A DNA stretch of 64,000 nt. Source: CAVQGM01 sp963712065 (lineage in GTDB: Bacteria; Actinomycetota; Acidimicrobiia; Acidimicrobiales; Acidimicrobilacustridaceae). The position numbers and the translations under genes are program-made. The notes below the pieces were generated by a model. It was not told the origin of the DNA. It saw nothing but the letters and a program-made list of their open reading frames with translations, and did not search any database. Below, one piece after another: positions 18,006 through 27,170 of the stretch. How positions within the stretch are numbered: the first letter of the stretch is position 1; every line of letters starts with the position of its first letter. The stretch lies in the NCBI GenBank assembly GCA_963712065.1, contig CAVQGM010000001.1, positions 1,612,001-1,676,000 of the forward strand, in the 5' to 3' direction.

Positions 18006-19547
18006 ATGACCGAGTCGTTCGACACCGTCCTCGTCGTCGATTTCGGCGCGCAGTACGCGCAGCTGATCGCCCGACGCGTCCGCGAGGCCCACGTCTTCTC
18101 GGAGATCGTTCCCCACACCATCACCGCCGAGGAGATCGCTGCTCGCCGGCCGGCCGGCATCATCTTCAGCGGGGGCCCGAAGTCGGTGCACGTCGAGGGG
18201 GCGCCGGTCATCGATCCCGCGGTGTACGACACCGGCGTGCCGGTGCTCGGCATCTGCTACGGCGCCCAGCTCATCGCCCTCCAACTCGGTGGCACCGTCG
18301 CCAACACCGGCCAGGGGGAGTACGGCCGCACGGACCTCGACGTGGTCGCCGGCGGTCTGCTGTTCGGACACGACCAGCCAACCCGCCAGCCGGTGTGGAT
18401 GAGTCACTTCGACTCCATCACGGAGGTCCCCGACGAGTTCGAGGTGCTGGCGTCGACGAGCCAGGTGCCGGCGGCCGCCTTCGAGCACCGGGGCCGCGGG
18501 CTGTACGGCGTGCAGTTCCACCCCGAAGTGGTCCACACCCCGCACGGCCAGGACATCCTCAAGCACTTCCTCTACGACGCCTGTGGCTGCCGTCCGACCT
18601 GGACGATGACGTCGATCATCGAGACCTCGGTCGAGGCCATCCGCGAGCAGGTCGGCGCCGGCCGGGCCATCTGCGGGCTGTCCGGCGGGGTCGACTCGGC
18701 CGTCGCCGCCGCCCTCGTGCACAAGGCCATCGGTCACCAACTCACGTGTGTCTTCGTCGACACCGGGCTCATGAGGGAGGGCGAGGGCGACCAGGTCGTC
18801 GAGACCTTCCAGCGCCACCAGGGCATCGAGCTGATCCACGTGCGGGCCGCCGATCGCTTCTTCGAGCGGCTGAGCGGCGTCGTCGACCCCGAGGAGAAGC
18901 GCAAGGCGATCGGCGAGCTGTTCATCCGCGTGTTCGAGGACGCGTCCGGCGGCATCGAGGACGCCCGCTTCCTCGTGCAGGGCACCCTGTACCCCGACGT
19001 GATCGAGTCGGGGACGAGCCAGGCGGCCAAGATCAAGAGCCACCACAACGTCGGCGGGCTGCCCGAAGACATGGATTTCGAACTGGTCGAGCCCCTCCGC
19101 AACCTGTTCAAGGACGAGGTGCGCCGGGTCGGCGAGGAGCTCGGCCTGCCCGAGGAGATCGTGTGGCGGCAGCCGTTCCCGGGTCCGGGACTCGGCGTGC
19201 GCATCATCGGCGAGGTCACCCCCGACAAGGTCGCGATCCTCCAGCAGGCCGACTCCATCGTCCGCGAGGAGATCAAGAAGGCCGAGCTGGAGCGCGACAT
19301 CTGGCAGGCGTTCGCCGTGCTGCCCGACATCCGCAGCGTCGGGGTCATGGGAGACGAACGCACCTACGCCTACCCGATCATCATCCGTGCCGTCACCAGC
19401 GAGGATGCCATGACCGCCGACTGGGCCCGGCTGCCCTACGACCTGCTCGAGCGCCTCTCGTCGCGGATCATCAACGAGGTCGCCGGGGTCAACCGGGTGG
19501 CGTACGACGTCACCTCCAAGCCCCCCGGCACCATCGAGTGGGAGTAG
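18006..19547 (+). CDS. guaA: GMP synthase (glutamine-hydrolysing)
   Basis: A 513-residue enzyme that aminates XMP to GMP. The N-terminal amidotransferase has the nucleophile cysteine in GICYGAQLIALQLGG and the His/Glu pair in YGVQFHPEVVH. The ATP pyrophosphatase P-loop is GLSGGVDSAVAAALVHKA. The C-terminal dimer domain ends in VNRVAYDVTSKPPGTIEWE, the standard GuaA end. It is co-directional with guaB3. A tandem repeat and a hairpin lie just after its stop. Confidence 0.97.
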   Translation: MTESFDTVLVVDFGAQYAQLIARRVREAHVFSEIVPHTITAEEIAARRPAGIIFSGGPKSVHVEGAPVIDPAVYDTGVPVLGICYGAQLIALQLGGTVANTGQGEYGRTDLDVVAGGLLFGHDQPTRQPVWMSHFDSITEVPDEFEVLASTSQVPAAAFEHRGRGLYGVQFHPEVVHTPHGQDILKHFLYDACGCRPTWTMTSIIETSVEAIREQVGAGRAICGLSGGVDSAVAAALVHKAIGHQLTCVFVDTGLMREGEGDQVVETFQRHQGIELIHVRAADRFFERLSGVVDPEEKRKAIGELFIRVFEDASGGIEDARFLVQGTLYPDVIESGTSQAAKIKSHHNVGGLPEDMDFELVEPLRNLFKDEVRRVGEELGLPEEIVWRQPFPGPGLGVRIIGEVTPDKVAILQQADSIVREEIKKAELERDIWQAFAVLPDIRSVGVMGDERTYAYPIIIRAVTSEDAMTADWARLPYDLLERLSSRIINEVAGVNRVAYDVTSKPPGTIEWE

Positions 19548-19551
19548 GCGG

Positions 19552-19586
19552 GCCCTCGTAGCCCTCGTAGCCCTCGTAGCCCTCGA
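19552..19586 (+). repeat. 9-bp tandem repeat after guaA
   Basis: Three perfect copies of GCCCTCGTA plus a partial fourth, starting 5 nt after the guaA stop codon and running into the left arm of the hairpin. Confidence 0.85.
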
Positions 19587-19634
19587 ACTGGTTGTGGGAT
19601 CACCCTCGATCGGACCCGGATCCCGCAACCGGTT
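19586..19634. terminator. Bidirectional hairpin between guaA and the LLM oxidoreductase gene
   Basis: A 16-bp stem: AACTGGTTGTGGGATC pairs with GATCCCGCAACCGGTT, with two G-U pairs, around a 17-nt loop. It lies between two convergent genes and fits a shared terminator. Confidence 0.6.
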
Positions 19635-19651
19635 CGCAGGGGTGGGGCCGG

Positions 19652-20584
19652 TCAGCGGCCGGCGAGGCGGGCGACGACCGGCGCCATCTCGTCCATCGAG
19701 GCGGCGCTGAAGCCGAGGTAGCTGATCCCGAACTCCTCGCGGCGGGCCTCGAGCTGCTCCACGACCCCATCGACCGAACCGGCGAGGGCGTGGGGCGAGT
19801 GACGAGCCTCCTCGGGGGTCAGCCCGAAGGCGGGGGCCATGGCGGTGGCCAACCCGTCGACGTCGTCGGTGATCGCGGCCAGGTGCACGCGCACCTGCAG
19901 CTCGAGGTCGTCGAACCGGTCGCCCGCCGCCTCCCTGAGCCACGACAGCTTCTCGTGGGTCGCGGCGGCGGTGGCGCTCGGTCCGGCGGACTCGTCGATG
20001 CGGCCCGATCGCAGGGCGATGTTGAGCCCCACGATGTCGGCGTGGCGGGCGGCCAGCGTGAGGACGCGTCGACCCCCGCCCCCCACGAGCAACGGTGGAG
20101 CGGGGCGCTGCGCGGGACGCGGGTGCCCCTCGAGGCCGTCGATCCGGAAGTGGGTTCCCTCGTGGTGCACCGGCTCGCCCGAGAAGAGGCGGGGCAGGAG
20201 CCCGAGCGTCTCCTCCAGTCGGTCGATGCGCACGGCGGGGCGGTCGAGGCGGATGCCCGCCCGCTCGTAGTCGGTCGTCATCCACCCGGCACCGACGCCC
20301 AGCTCGAGACGCCCGTCGGTCAGGAGGTCGATGGTGGCGGCCTCCTTGGCCAGCACCACCGGGTGGCGGTAGTCGTTGCAGTACACGAGGGCCCCGAGGC
20401 GCAGCGACGTGGTCACGCCGGCGGCCGCAACGAGCATCGGCCCCGGCGCCCACTGGTCGTCGAAGTGGTCGGGCGCGGTGAGGGTGGCGTAGCCGAGGTC
20501 CTCGGCTCGACGGGCCAGCTCGCGGAAGTCGTCGCCTCCAGGGGCGTCGCCGACCTGCACGCCGAAGCGGAACGGTCGGGTCAC
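19652..20584 (-). CDS. LLM-class (F420-dependent type) oxidoreductase
   Basis: A 310-residue luciferase-like TIM-barrel protein. It opens with FRFGVQVGDAPGGDDFRELA and continues with YATLTAPDHFDDQWAPGPML, LVYCNDYRHPVVLAKEAATI and DGRLELGVGAGWMTTDYERA. These are the signatures of the F420-using group abundant in actinobacteria, close to the MSMEG_2516-type subfamily as I recall it. The substrate is unknown. GTG 20584 is chosen because it precedes the conserved RPFRFGVQ. It is divergent from the dienelactone hydrolase, with a shared 52-nt intergenic region. Confidence 0.87.
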   Translation of the reverse strand: MTRPFRFGVQVGDAPGGDDFRELARRAEDLGYATLTAPDHFDDQWAPGPMLVAAAGVTTSLRLGALVYCNDYRHPVVLAKEAATIDLLTDGRLELGVGAGWMTTDYERAGIRLDRPAVRIDRLEETLGLLPRLFSGEPVHHEGTHFRIDGLEGHPRPAQRPAPPLLVGGGGRRVLTLAARHADIVGLNIALRSGRIDESAGPSATAAATHEKLSWLREAAGDRFDDLELQVRVHLAAITDDVDGLATAMAPAFGLTPEEARHSPHALAGSVDGVVEQLEARREEFGISYLGFSAASMDEMAPVVARLAGR

Positions 20585-20622
20585 GGCGCGGGGGATCGGC
20601 GGCTCTTCATCGACCGACAACG

Positions 20623-20628
20623 TAACGT
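20623..20628 (+). promoter_or_regulatory. -10 box TAACGT for the dienelactone hydrolase gene
   Basis: TAACGT ends 8 nt before the GTG at 20637. Confidence 0.5.
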
Positions 20629-20636
20629 GGGCCGCC

Positions 20637-21428
20637 GTGGCGGACCCCCTGCAGGACTTCACGGAACAGCCCTTCACCCACGACGGCGTCAGCCGCCGCG
20701 CGTTCTGGCAGGGCGAGGGCCCCGCCGTGGTCGTGATGGCCGAGCTGCCGGGGATCACGCCCAAGGTCGCCGACTTCGCCCGCCGGGTCGTAGACCTCGG
20801 GTGCACCGTCGTCATGCCGAGCCTGTTCGGCGACCCCGGCGCGCCCCCGTCCGGCGCGGCGTACGCCCGCACCGTGCTGCCGGCGTGCGTGTCGCGGCAG
20901 TTCCAGGCGTTCGCAGTGGCGTCGCAGTCCCCGGTGAGCCGCTGGCTGCGGGCCCTCGCCGCCCACGCCCACGAGATCTGCGGTGGTCCCGGGGTCGGCG
21001 GGGTGGGGATGTGCTTCACCGGGGGGTTCGCCCTCGCGATGATGGTGGACGAGCGGATGCTCGCCCCGGTGCTGAGCCAACCCTCGCTCCCGATCGGGTT
21101 CTCGGGGAAGGCCAAGCGAGGGCTCGGCATCTCCGACCACGACCTCTCCGCTGTCCGCAGCCGGGCGGCGGCGGGGGTCGAGGTGCTCGGGCTGCGCTTC
21201 ACCTGCGACCGGCTGGTGCCCGCCGAGCGGTTCGCGCGGCTGCGCGAGGAGCTCGGGGATGCCTTCGTCGGGGTGGAGATCGACTCCTCGCCGGGCAACG
21301 CCTGGGGGATCCCGCCCGATGCCCACTCGGTGCTCACCGAGCACCTCGTCGACGAGCCCGGCCATCCGACGCGCGAGGCGCTGGACCGAGTGCTCGCGCT
21401 GCTCCGCACCCGCCTCGTCGACGCCTGA
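20637..21428 (+). CDS. Dienelactone hydrolase family protein
   Basis: A 263-residue alpha/beta hydrolase of the DLH type. The nucleophile is cysteine in GVGGVGMCFTGGFALAM. The N-terminal VVVMAELPGITPKVADFARR and the loop VVMPSLFGDPG follow the family pattern. The histidine is probably in PPDAHSVLTEHL. In classical cases such enzymes open dienelactones in chlorocatechol breakdown, but most homologues have unknown substrates, and no aromatic catabolic genes lie beside it. Confidence 0.85.
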   Translation: MADPLQDFTEQPFTHDGVSRRAFWQGEGPAVVVMAELPGITPKVADFARRVVDLGCTVVMPSLFGDPGAPPSGAAYARTVLPACVSRQFQAFAVASQSPVSRWLRALAAHAHEICGGPGVGGVGMCFTGGFALAMMVDERMLAPVLSQPSLPIGFSGKAKRGLGISDHDLSAVRSRAAAGVEVLGLRFTCDRLVPAERFARLREELGDAFVGVEIDSSPGNAWGIPPDAHSVLTEHLVDEPGHPTREALDRVLALLRTRLVDA

Positions 21429-21441
21429 TCCGACGTGGCGT

Positions 21442-22599
21442 TCAGGCCGACCGCAGCGTCCGGCCGGGGACGAGGGTGAGGTAGGGCTGGTCCGCGGCCG
21501 GCTCGGGGCGGGGGCCCGGGCCGGGGTCCGGGCGGTGGATCGCGCAGGCCTCGGGGTCGTCGACGTCGACGCCGGCCACCCGGGCGAGGGTGCGGGCGAC
21601 GGGGGTCGCCTGCTCGGGAGGGACCGCCACCTCGAGGCGTAGCGCCGGCGCGTCGGTCGTGTACTCCGATCCGCGGTAGCGCTGCACCACGGGCCGCACG
21701 GTCCGCGACCAGGTCACGTCGTCGAGGGCGAGCTCCTCGAGCTCCTCGTCGACGAGCGGCCGGTGACCGACGTCCATCACGATCACGATCGTCGCCCTCG
21801 CCGACGGATCCTCGTCGGTGGTGGCCTCCGGTCCGACCGGCTCGTCGGTCGGACCGGAAGCGGCCGCGGCCACGAGCTCGGGGTCCTGGGTGGGCATCAC
21901 GCCGAGGGCCAGCAGCCGTTCGACGACGAGGTCCGCCGCGGCCTCGGGGGCGCACACCTCCAGGCAGCGCACCGTGGCCCGCGTCTCGTAGGTGGAGCCC
22001 CGGTAGGTGCGCTCGGTCACCACGTCGATCACGGCCACGCGGTGGGTGATGCCGAGCTCGGTGAGGGTCACGCCGGCGGCGGACGCCAGCGCGGCGTCGA
22101 CCTCGGCCACGAGCCGGACCACGCCGTGCTCGGCGACCAGGGCGGTCGACGTCCGGCCGGCGGCGGGCTCGGGCGCAGGCTCGGCAGCTGCGGTCACGGG
22201 TGCCGCCGGGGCGGTGGCGGCCGGGGGTGGTGGGGGCAGGGTCCCCAGCTCCGCGCTCAGCACGAAGATGCCATGGCGGCGCAGCACGCCGTCGAGGGTC
22301 ACGAGGAACGGGTGTCGATCGGCCGCCGTCCACGTGCCCCGCGAGCCGCTGCCCGGGGGCGGCTCGACGACCTGGTCGGTCACCCTCCAGTCGCGGATCG
22401 TGAACCGCTGGCCCGTCTCGGGATCGGGGGTGGTCCAGTCGATCGCCGAACGGGGCGGGCTGGCGATGCTCGGTGGACGCCACCCGATCATCTCGAGGTC
22501 GGCGAACAGGCCAGTGGGCGGGGCGAGCCCGTCGTAGGCCACCTCGAGCCAGACCGTCGCCTGGCCCGCTCGTCCCCGCACGGACACCTCGGTCGTCAT
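21442..22599 (-). CDS. Protein of unknown function with two P-II-like segments
   Basis: A 385-residue soluble protein. I do not recognise it as a described family. Residues 1-118 form a unique N-terminal region (RGRAGQATVWLEVAYDGLAP; RFTIRDWRV). A Pro/Ala linker spans about 119-150. Two similar segments follow, about 158-234 and 268-345. Each has a predicted strand-helix-strand run followed by the motif YRGSTY (199-204) or YRGSEY (308-313), then a strand LEVCAP or LEVAVP and a helix ending in GV. The YRGxEY-x(6)-LEVxVP order is that of the T-loop and following strand of GlnB/P-II signal proteins, but the glycine-rich P-II nucleotide loops are not obvious. GGAGCAGCAG precedes the ATG. It is divergent from pcrA. 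The function is unknown. Confidence 0.75.
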   Translation of the reverse strand: MTTEVSVRGRAGQATVWLEVAYDGLAPPTGLFADLEMIGWRPPSIASPPRSAIDWTTPDPETGQRFTIRDWRVTDQVVEPPPGSGSRGTWTAADRHPFLVTLDGVLRRHGIFVLSAELGTLPPPPPAATAPAAPVTAAAEPAPEPAAGRTSTALVAEHGVVRLVAEVDAALASAAGVTLTELGITHRVAVIDVVTERTYRGSTYETRATVRCLEVCAPEAAADLVVERLLALGVMPTQDPELVAAAASGPTDEPVGPEATTDEDPSARATIVIVMDVGHRPLVDEELEELALDDVTWSRTVRPVVQRYRGSEYTTDAPALRLEVAVPPEQATPVARTLARVAGVDVDDPEACAIHRPDPGPGPRPEPAADQPYLTLVPGRTLRSA

Positions 22600-22800
22600 C
22601 TGCTGCTCCCACTGGTGCGCTCGGCGCGTGTCATCACACTCGGAGTGTCGGCACGAGCGGCGTCCGTGCGCAGGTCCGTTCGGCCCAGTTGCCCGTGAAC
22701 ATCGCCTGACGTGGACCTTTCTCCGCCTCCGCCTCCGCCTCCGGCCCCGAAGCGGCGTCGGACCAACGGTGTCGGGGTGCGTGGGTAGGGTGGGCGGACG
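22600..22800. other. Divergent intergenic region before pcrA with a short TCCGCC repeat
   Basis: About 200 nt between the P-II-like gene and pcrA. It holds four near-perfect copies of a hexanucleotide (CTCCGC type, about 22722-22745) and the pcrA -10 box. No convincing gene or RNA structure was seen. Confidence 0.5.
22786..22791 (+). promoter_or_regulatory. -10 box TAGGGT for pcrA
   Basis: TAGGGT ends 9 nt before the ATG at 22801. Confidence 0.5.
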
Positions 22801-25137
22801 ATGCCCGAGCCCGCCGCCGATCCGGTCCCGCTGCCCCTGCAGGTCGCCGATGCCGAGCATCCCGGTGGCCCGGAGCCCGACGGGCACCTCGCCCGCCCCG
22901 ACCTGCTCGAGGGCCTCAACCCCGTGCAGCTCGAAGCGGTCACCCACGCCGAGGGCCCGCTGCTCGTGATCGCCGGCGCCGGCTCGGGCAAGACCCGGGT
23001 GCTGACGCACCGCATCGCCCACCTCATCCGCAACCTGGGGGTCTCGCCGTTCGAGATCCTCGCCATCACGTTCACCAACAAGGCGGCCGACGAGATGAAG
23101 GGCCGGGTCGAGGCTCTGGTCGGGCCGGTTGCCCGGAAGATGTGGGTGTCCACCTTCCACTCGGCCTGCGTGCGCATCCTGCGACGCGACGCCGGCCTGC
23201 TCGGCTACCCGTCGTCGTTCACGATCTACGACCAGGCCGACGCCGTGCGCCTCACCGGCTACGTCATCCGGGACCTCGGCCTCGACCCCAAGCGGTTCCC
23301 GCCGCGGTCGGTGCACGCTGCCATCAGCGCGGCCAAGAACGACGGCCGGTCGGCCGACGAGTACGCCGACCGGGCCAAGGCCATCTTCGAGCGCAAGATC
23401 GCCGAGGTGTTCCGCGAGTACCAGGCCCGCCTGCGCAAGGCGGGGGCCATGGACTTCGACGACCTCCTCGGCGCGACCGTCCGCCTGTTCCGCGAGCACC
23501 CCGACGTGCTGGCCCACTATCGGCAGCGGTTCCGACACGTGCTGGTCGACGAGTACCAGGACACCAACCAGGTGCAGAACGAGCTCGTCATCCAGTTGGC
23601 CGGCGAGCACCGCAACGTCACCGTGGTGGGCGACAGCGACCAGTCCGTCTACCAGTTCCGCGGCGCCGACATCCGCAACATCCTCGAGTTCGAGACCGCG
23701 TTCCCCGATGCCACGGTGATCGTCCTCGAGCAGAACTACCGGTCGACCCAGCGCATCCTCGACGCCGCCAACGCGGTGATCGGCAACAACTTCGGCCGCA
23801 AGCCCAAGGAGCTGTGGACCGACAACGGCCATGGCGACCCGATCGTGCGCTACCAGGCCGACGACGAGACCGACGAGGCGCAGTGGGTGGCCAACCAGCT
23901 CGCCCATCTCCACGACGGCGGCCGGCACCGGTGGGGCGAGATGGCCGTCTTCTACCGCACCAACGCCCAGAGCCGGGTCGTCGAGGAGTACCTCATGCGG
24001 GTGGGCATCCCCTACAAGGTGATCGGCGGCACCCGCTTCTACGACCGGCGCGAGGTCAAGGACGCGCTCGCCTACCTGAAGGCCACCGTGAACCCGGTCG
24101 ACGAGGTGAGCGTCAAGCGCGTGCTCAACGTGCCCAAGCGGGGAGTGGGCGACAGCACCATCGCCAAGCTCGACACGTGGGCCAACGCCCGTGGGGTGCC
24201 GTTCATCGACGCCCTGCGCCGTTCCGACGACGCCGGCGTGAGCGGACGGGCGGTGCGGGGCATCGCCTCGTTCCTCGAGCTGCTCGACGAGCTGGCCGAC
24301 GTCGTGGGCGACGGGCCGGCCGCCGTGCTCGAGGCGGCGCTGCAGCGGTCGGGCTACGTCGGCGAGCTCGAAGCGGAGCACTCCGTCGAGGCCGAGGGCC
24401 GGCTCGAGAACCTGGCCGAGCTCATCGGCGCCGCCCGTGACTTCGGGGACGTGGCCGAGTTCCTCGAGCAGATCAGCCTGGTGGCCGACACCGACGAGCT
24501 CGACGACGACGACTCGGCGGTCGTGCTCATGACGCTCCACTCGGCCAAGGGACTCGAGTTCCCGGTCGTGTTCCTCATCGGCATGGAGGACGGGGTGTTC
24601 CCCCACCTGCGCTCGATCGGCGAGCCCGACCAGCTCGAGGAGGAGCGCCGCCTCTGCTACGTGGGCATCACCCGGGCCATGGAGCGGCTGCACCTCACCC
24701 ATGCCTGGGCCCGCAACCTCTACGGCGGCACGCAGTACAACCCGCCGAGCCGCTTCCTCGACGAGATCCCCGCCGCCCTCGTCGACGAGGTGGCCGGCCG
24801 CCGCCGCGGCTCGCGCCGTTCGACGGGGGGCGGGTCGTGGGGGGGCCGCGACCGGGCCGACGGCGGGACCGGGGCGGGGGAGACCGGGTGGAGCGACCAC
24901 CGCGAGCGGGTGGTCGAATCGGCGTTGCGCCCGGCCGGGCCGGTGCCGTCGGGCGCCGACGGCCTCGGGCTGCGCGTCGGCGACGACGTGGCCCACAACG
25001 CCTTCGGCGAGGGCGTGATCATCGCCATCGAGGGCCGCGGCGACAAGGCCGAGGCGGTGGTCCACTTCCGCGACGCGGGTGAGAAGCGCCTGCTGCTGGC
25101 CTGGGCACCGCTGCGAAAGCTCGGGGCGGCGGGATGA
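22801..25137 (+). CDS. pcrA: ATP-dependent DNA helicase PcrA/UvrD
   Basis: A 778-residue superfamily 1 helicase that moves 3' to 5' and serves repair and replication-conflict resolution. Motifs run in order: Q-motif region LNPVQLEAV, Walker A AGAGSGKTRVLTHRI, FTNKAADEM, Walker B DEYQDTN, GDSDQSVYQFRGAD, EQNYRST, LMTLHSAKGLEFPVVF, and YVGITRAM. The C-terminal end VGDDVAHNAFGEGVIIAIEG is the Tudor-like RNA-polymerase-contacting fold found in PcrA/UvrD. About 35 extra residues precede the first motif. The stop overlaps the following AMP-ligase start by 4 nt. Confidence 0.95.
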   Translation: MPEPAADPVPLPLQVADAEHPGGPEPDGHLARPDLLEGLNPVQLEAVTHAEGPLLVIAGAGSGKTRVLTHRIAHLIRNLGVSPFEILAITFTNKAADEMKGRVEALVGPVARKMWVSTFHSACVRILRRDAGLLGYPSSFTIYDQADAVRLTGYVIRDLGLDPKRFPPRSVHAAISAAKNDGRSADEYADRAKAIFERKIAEVFREYQARLRKAGAMDFDDLLGATVRLFREHPDVLAHYRQRFRHVLVDEYQDTNQVQNELVIQLAGEHRNVTVVGDSDQSVYQFRGADIRNILEFETAFPDATVIVLEQNYRSTQRILDAANAVIGNNFGRKPKELWTDNGHGDPIVRYQADDETDEAQWVANQLAHLHDGGRHRWGEMAVFYRTNAQSRVVEEYLMRVGIPYKVIGGTRFYDRREVKDALAYLKATVNPVDEVSVKRVLNVPKRGVGDSTIAKLDTWANARGVPFIDALRRSDDAGVSGRAVRGIASFLELLDELADVVGDGPAAVLEAALQRSGYVGELEAEHSVEAEGRLENLAELIGAARDFGDVAEFLEQISLVADTDELDDDDSAVVLMTLHSAKGLEFPVVFLIGMEDGVFPHLRSIGEPDQLEEERRLCYVGITRAMERLHLTHAWARNLYGGTQYNPPSRFLDEIPAALVDEVAGRRRGSRRSTGGGSWGGRDRADGGTGAGETGWSDHRERVVESALRPAGPVPSGADGLGLRVGDDVAHNAFGEGVIIAIEGRGDKAEAVVHFRDAGEKRLLLAWAPLRKLGAAG

Positions 25138-26658
25138 TCCCGCTCCTCAAGCGGGCCGAGCTGCTGTTGCGGCGTGACCTCACCCTCGGCCGGCTCATGT
25201 CCGACCTCGCCGAGGTGCACGGTCGTCGGCGGCTGGTCGAGGAGGCCGGCGGTGGGCTGCGCATCACCTACCGCCAGGCCGAGAAGCGGGTCAACCGGTG
25301 GGCGGGCGGCATCGCCTCCCGCGTCGAGCCCGGCGACCGGGTCGTGCTGGCCACGCCCAACGCCTACGAGCTGCTCCTGCTCTGCCTGGCGGCATCACGC
25401 GCCGGGGCCGTGCCCGTGCCGGTCAACCCCCAGATGCAGCCCCACGAGGTCGACCACGTCATCCGCGACTCTGGGGCCGCCCTCGTGTTGCGCAGCCCGC
25501 ACCTGGTCGACGGGGGCGAGCCGATGCTCGAGGCGCACCCCGCCGCCCCCGACGCGGTGGCCGCCCTGTTCTACACGTCGGGCACCACGGGAACGCCCAA
25601 GGGGGCCGAGCTCACCCACCGTGCCCTCGTCGGGTCGGTGCTGGCCGGCCTCGGCTACCCCACCGGGCTGCGGCGCGACGAAGCGGTGTTCGCCCTGCCC
25701 ATCGCCCACATCATGGGCTTCGTGGTGCTGCTGGCCTTCGCCGCCACCGGCATCCCCGTCTACCTGTTCCCTCGCTTCCGCCCCGATGCGGTGCTCGACG
25801 CCATCGAGCGGCGACGCGCCACCGTGTTCATCGGGGTGCCGGCCATGTACCGCCTGCTGCTCGAGGCCGGCGCCGACGAGCGCGACCTGCGTTCGGTGCG
25901 GCTGTGGGGGTCGGGCGCCGACGCCATGCCGGCCGACCTGGCCCGCCGGTTCAAGGGCTTCGGGGCGACGGCCAGCCTGCCCTTCGTGGGCTCGGTGGGT
26001 GAGGCCATCTTCGCCGAGGGGTACGGCATGGTCGAGACCGGCGGCGGGGTGGCGGTGAAGTTGAGCCCGCCCGGCCTCAGCGTCGGCCTCGGCGAGTCGC
26101 TGGGCTTCAGCGTGCCCGGCTACAAGCTGCCGCGTCGTCGACGACGACGGCCACGACGTGGCACCCGGGGGCACCGGGGAGCTGTGGGTCAAGGGCCCGG
26201 GCGTGCTGAAGGGCTACTGGGCATCGCCCGAGGCCAGCGCGGCCACGGTCACCTCCGACGGCTGGCTCCGCACCGGCGATCTGGCTCGCCGCGGTCCGGC
26301 CAACACGGTGCTGTTCGTCGGCCGACAGAAGGACGTCATCAAGCGCGGTGGGTACTCGGTGTACGCCCTCGAGGTGCAGCACGCCCTCGAGGGCCATCCC
26401 GACGTGCTCGAAGCCGCGGTGGTCGGCCTGCCCGACGTCCGGTTGGGTGAGGTGCCGGTCGCCGCCGTGCGGTTGGTGGAGGGCGCCGACCTCGACCGTC
26501 TGGCGCTCGACCGGTGGGCGGCCGACCGGTTGGCCGACTACAAGGTCCCGGTGCGCTTCGTGGCCGTCGAAGAGCTGCCCCGCACCGGCACCGACAAGGT
26601 GCAGAAGGCTCGCTTGCTGCCGCTGTTCGAGGCGGGCGAGGGCTCCGCGTCGCGCTAG
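25134..26658 (+). pseudogene. AMP-dependent synthetase/acyl-CoA ligase, broken by a 1-bp frameshift
   Basis: The first frame gives an adenylating enzyme: ITYRQAEKRVNRWAGGIA, the phosphate loop LFYTSGTTGTPKGAELTHRA, and EGYGMVETGG. It runs as far as FSVPGYKL near 26129. The rest (DDDGHDVAPGGTGELWVKGP; DGWLRTGDLARR; GRQKDVIKRGGYSVY; the catalytic lysine in LPRTGTDKVQKARL) is in the next frame. One extra C near 26130-26131 explains it. The repaired protein has about 507 residues and all expected motifs, so it is probably functional and the break an error. It is coupled to pcrA. Its stop and that of the convergent gene share the bases CTAG. Confidence 0.88.
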
Positions 26659-27143
26659 CGCACGGTGGTCGACGACTCGTCGTCGACCTGGAAGTCGACG
26701 GTGAGGTTGCCGTCCTCGGTGACCTCGACCTGGTACTGCACCAGCCCCTGCCCGTCCGGAGCCACGTCGGGCCCGCCGCACGGGTCGCGAAAGGCCGAGC
26801 CCGTCCACTCGAGCGTGCAGGTGCGGTCGGTGCCCGGCCGACGGGCGTCGAAGGCCAGCCATCCCTCGCTCGGATCATCGGAGAGGTGCTGGAGGTAGAC
26901 GTCGCGCTGGTTGCCGGCCACGTCGGGGAAGAGGATCGGTCCCGAGTCCGCGATCGTCTCGGAGCGGTCCTCGGCGTCGCCGGCGTCGAAGGTGTCGTCG
27001 CCGAGCTGGATGCTGGTGGTGCCCGACTCGGTGAGCGAGGGGATGGCGAACACGAACAGGGCGATCACCAGGCCGATCCCGATCACGACCCCGGCGACGG
27101 CGAGGGCGACGGATCGGGCGTTCCTGTTGCTCGTCTGCTTCAC
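26655..27143 (-). CDS. Membrane-anchored protein of unknown function
   Basis: A protein of about 162 residues with one N-terminal membrane helix (SVALAVAGVVIGIGLVIALF, about residues 10-30) and a C-terminal domain outside the membrane. The exported part has two cysteines (TCTLEWTGSAFRDPCGGPD) that could form a disulfide, and ends in strands such as GLVQYQVEVTEDGNLTVDFQ. No family is recognised. GTG 27143 is preceded by GGGGG at about 8 nt; GTG 27152, 9 nt upstream, is an alternative that would sit just after a -10 box. Confidence 0.7.
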   Translation of the reverse strand: MKQTSNRNARSVALAVAGVVIGIGLVIALFVFAIPSLTESGTTSIQLGDDTFDAGDAEDRSETIADSGPILFPDVAGNQRDVYLQHLSDDPSEGWLAFDARRPGTDRTCTLEWTGSAFRDPCGGPDVAPDGQGLVQYQVEVTEDGNLTVDFQVDDESSTTVR

Positions 27144-27157
27144 CGGGCTCACCCCCG

Positions 27158-27163
27158 TAGTAT
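27158..27163 (+). promoter_or_regulatory. -10 box TAGTAT, probably shared by divergent promoters
   Basis: TAGTAT ends 7 nt before the GTG at 27171. Read on the other strand, GATACTAC lies just before the start of the membrane-protein gene, so both promoters may use overlapping bases. Confidence 0.45.
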
Positions 27164-27170
27164 CCCGTGG

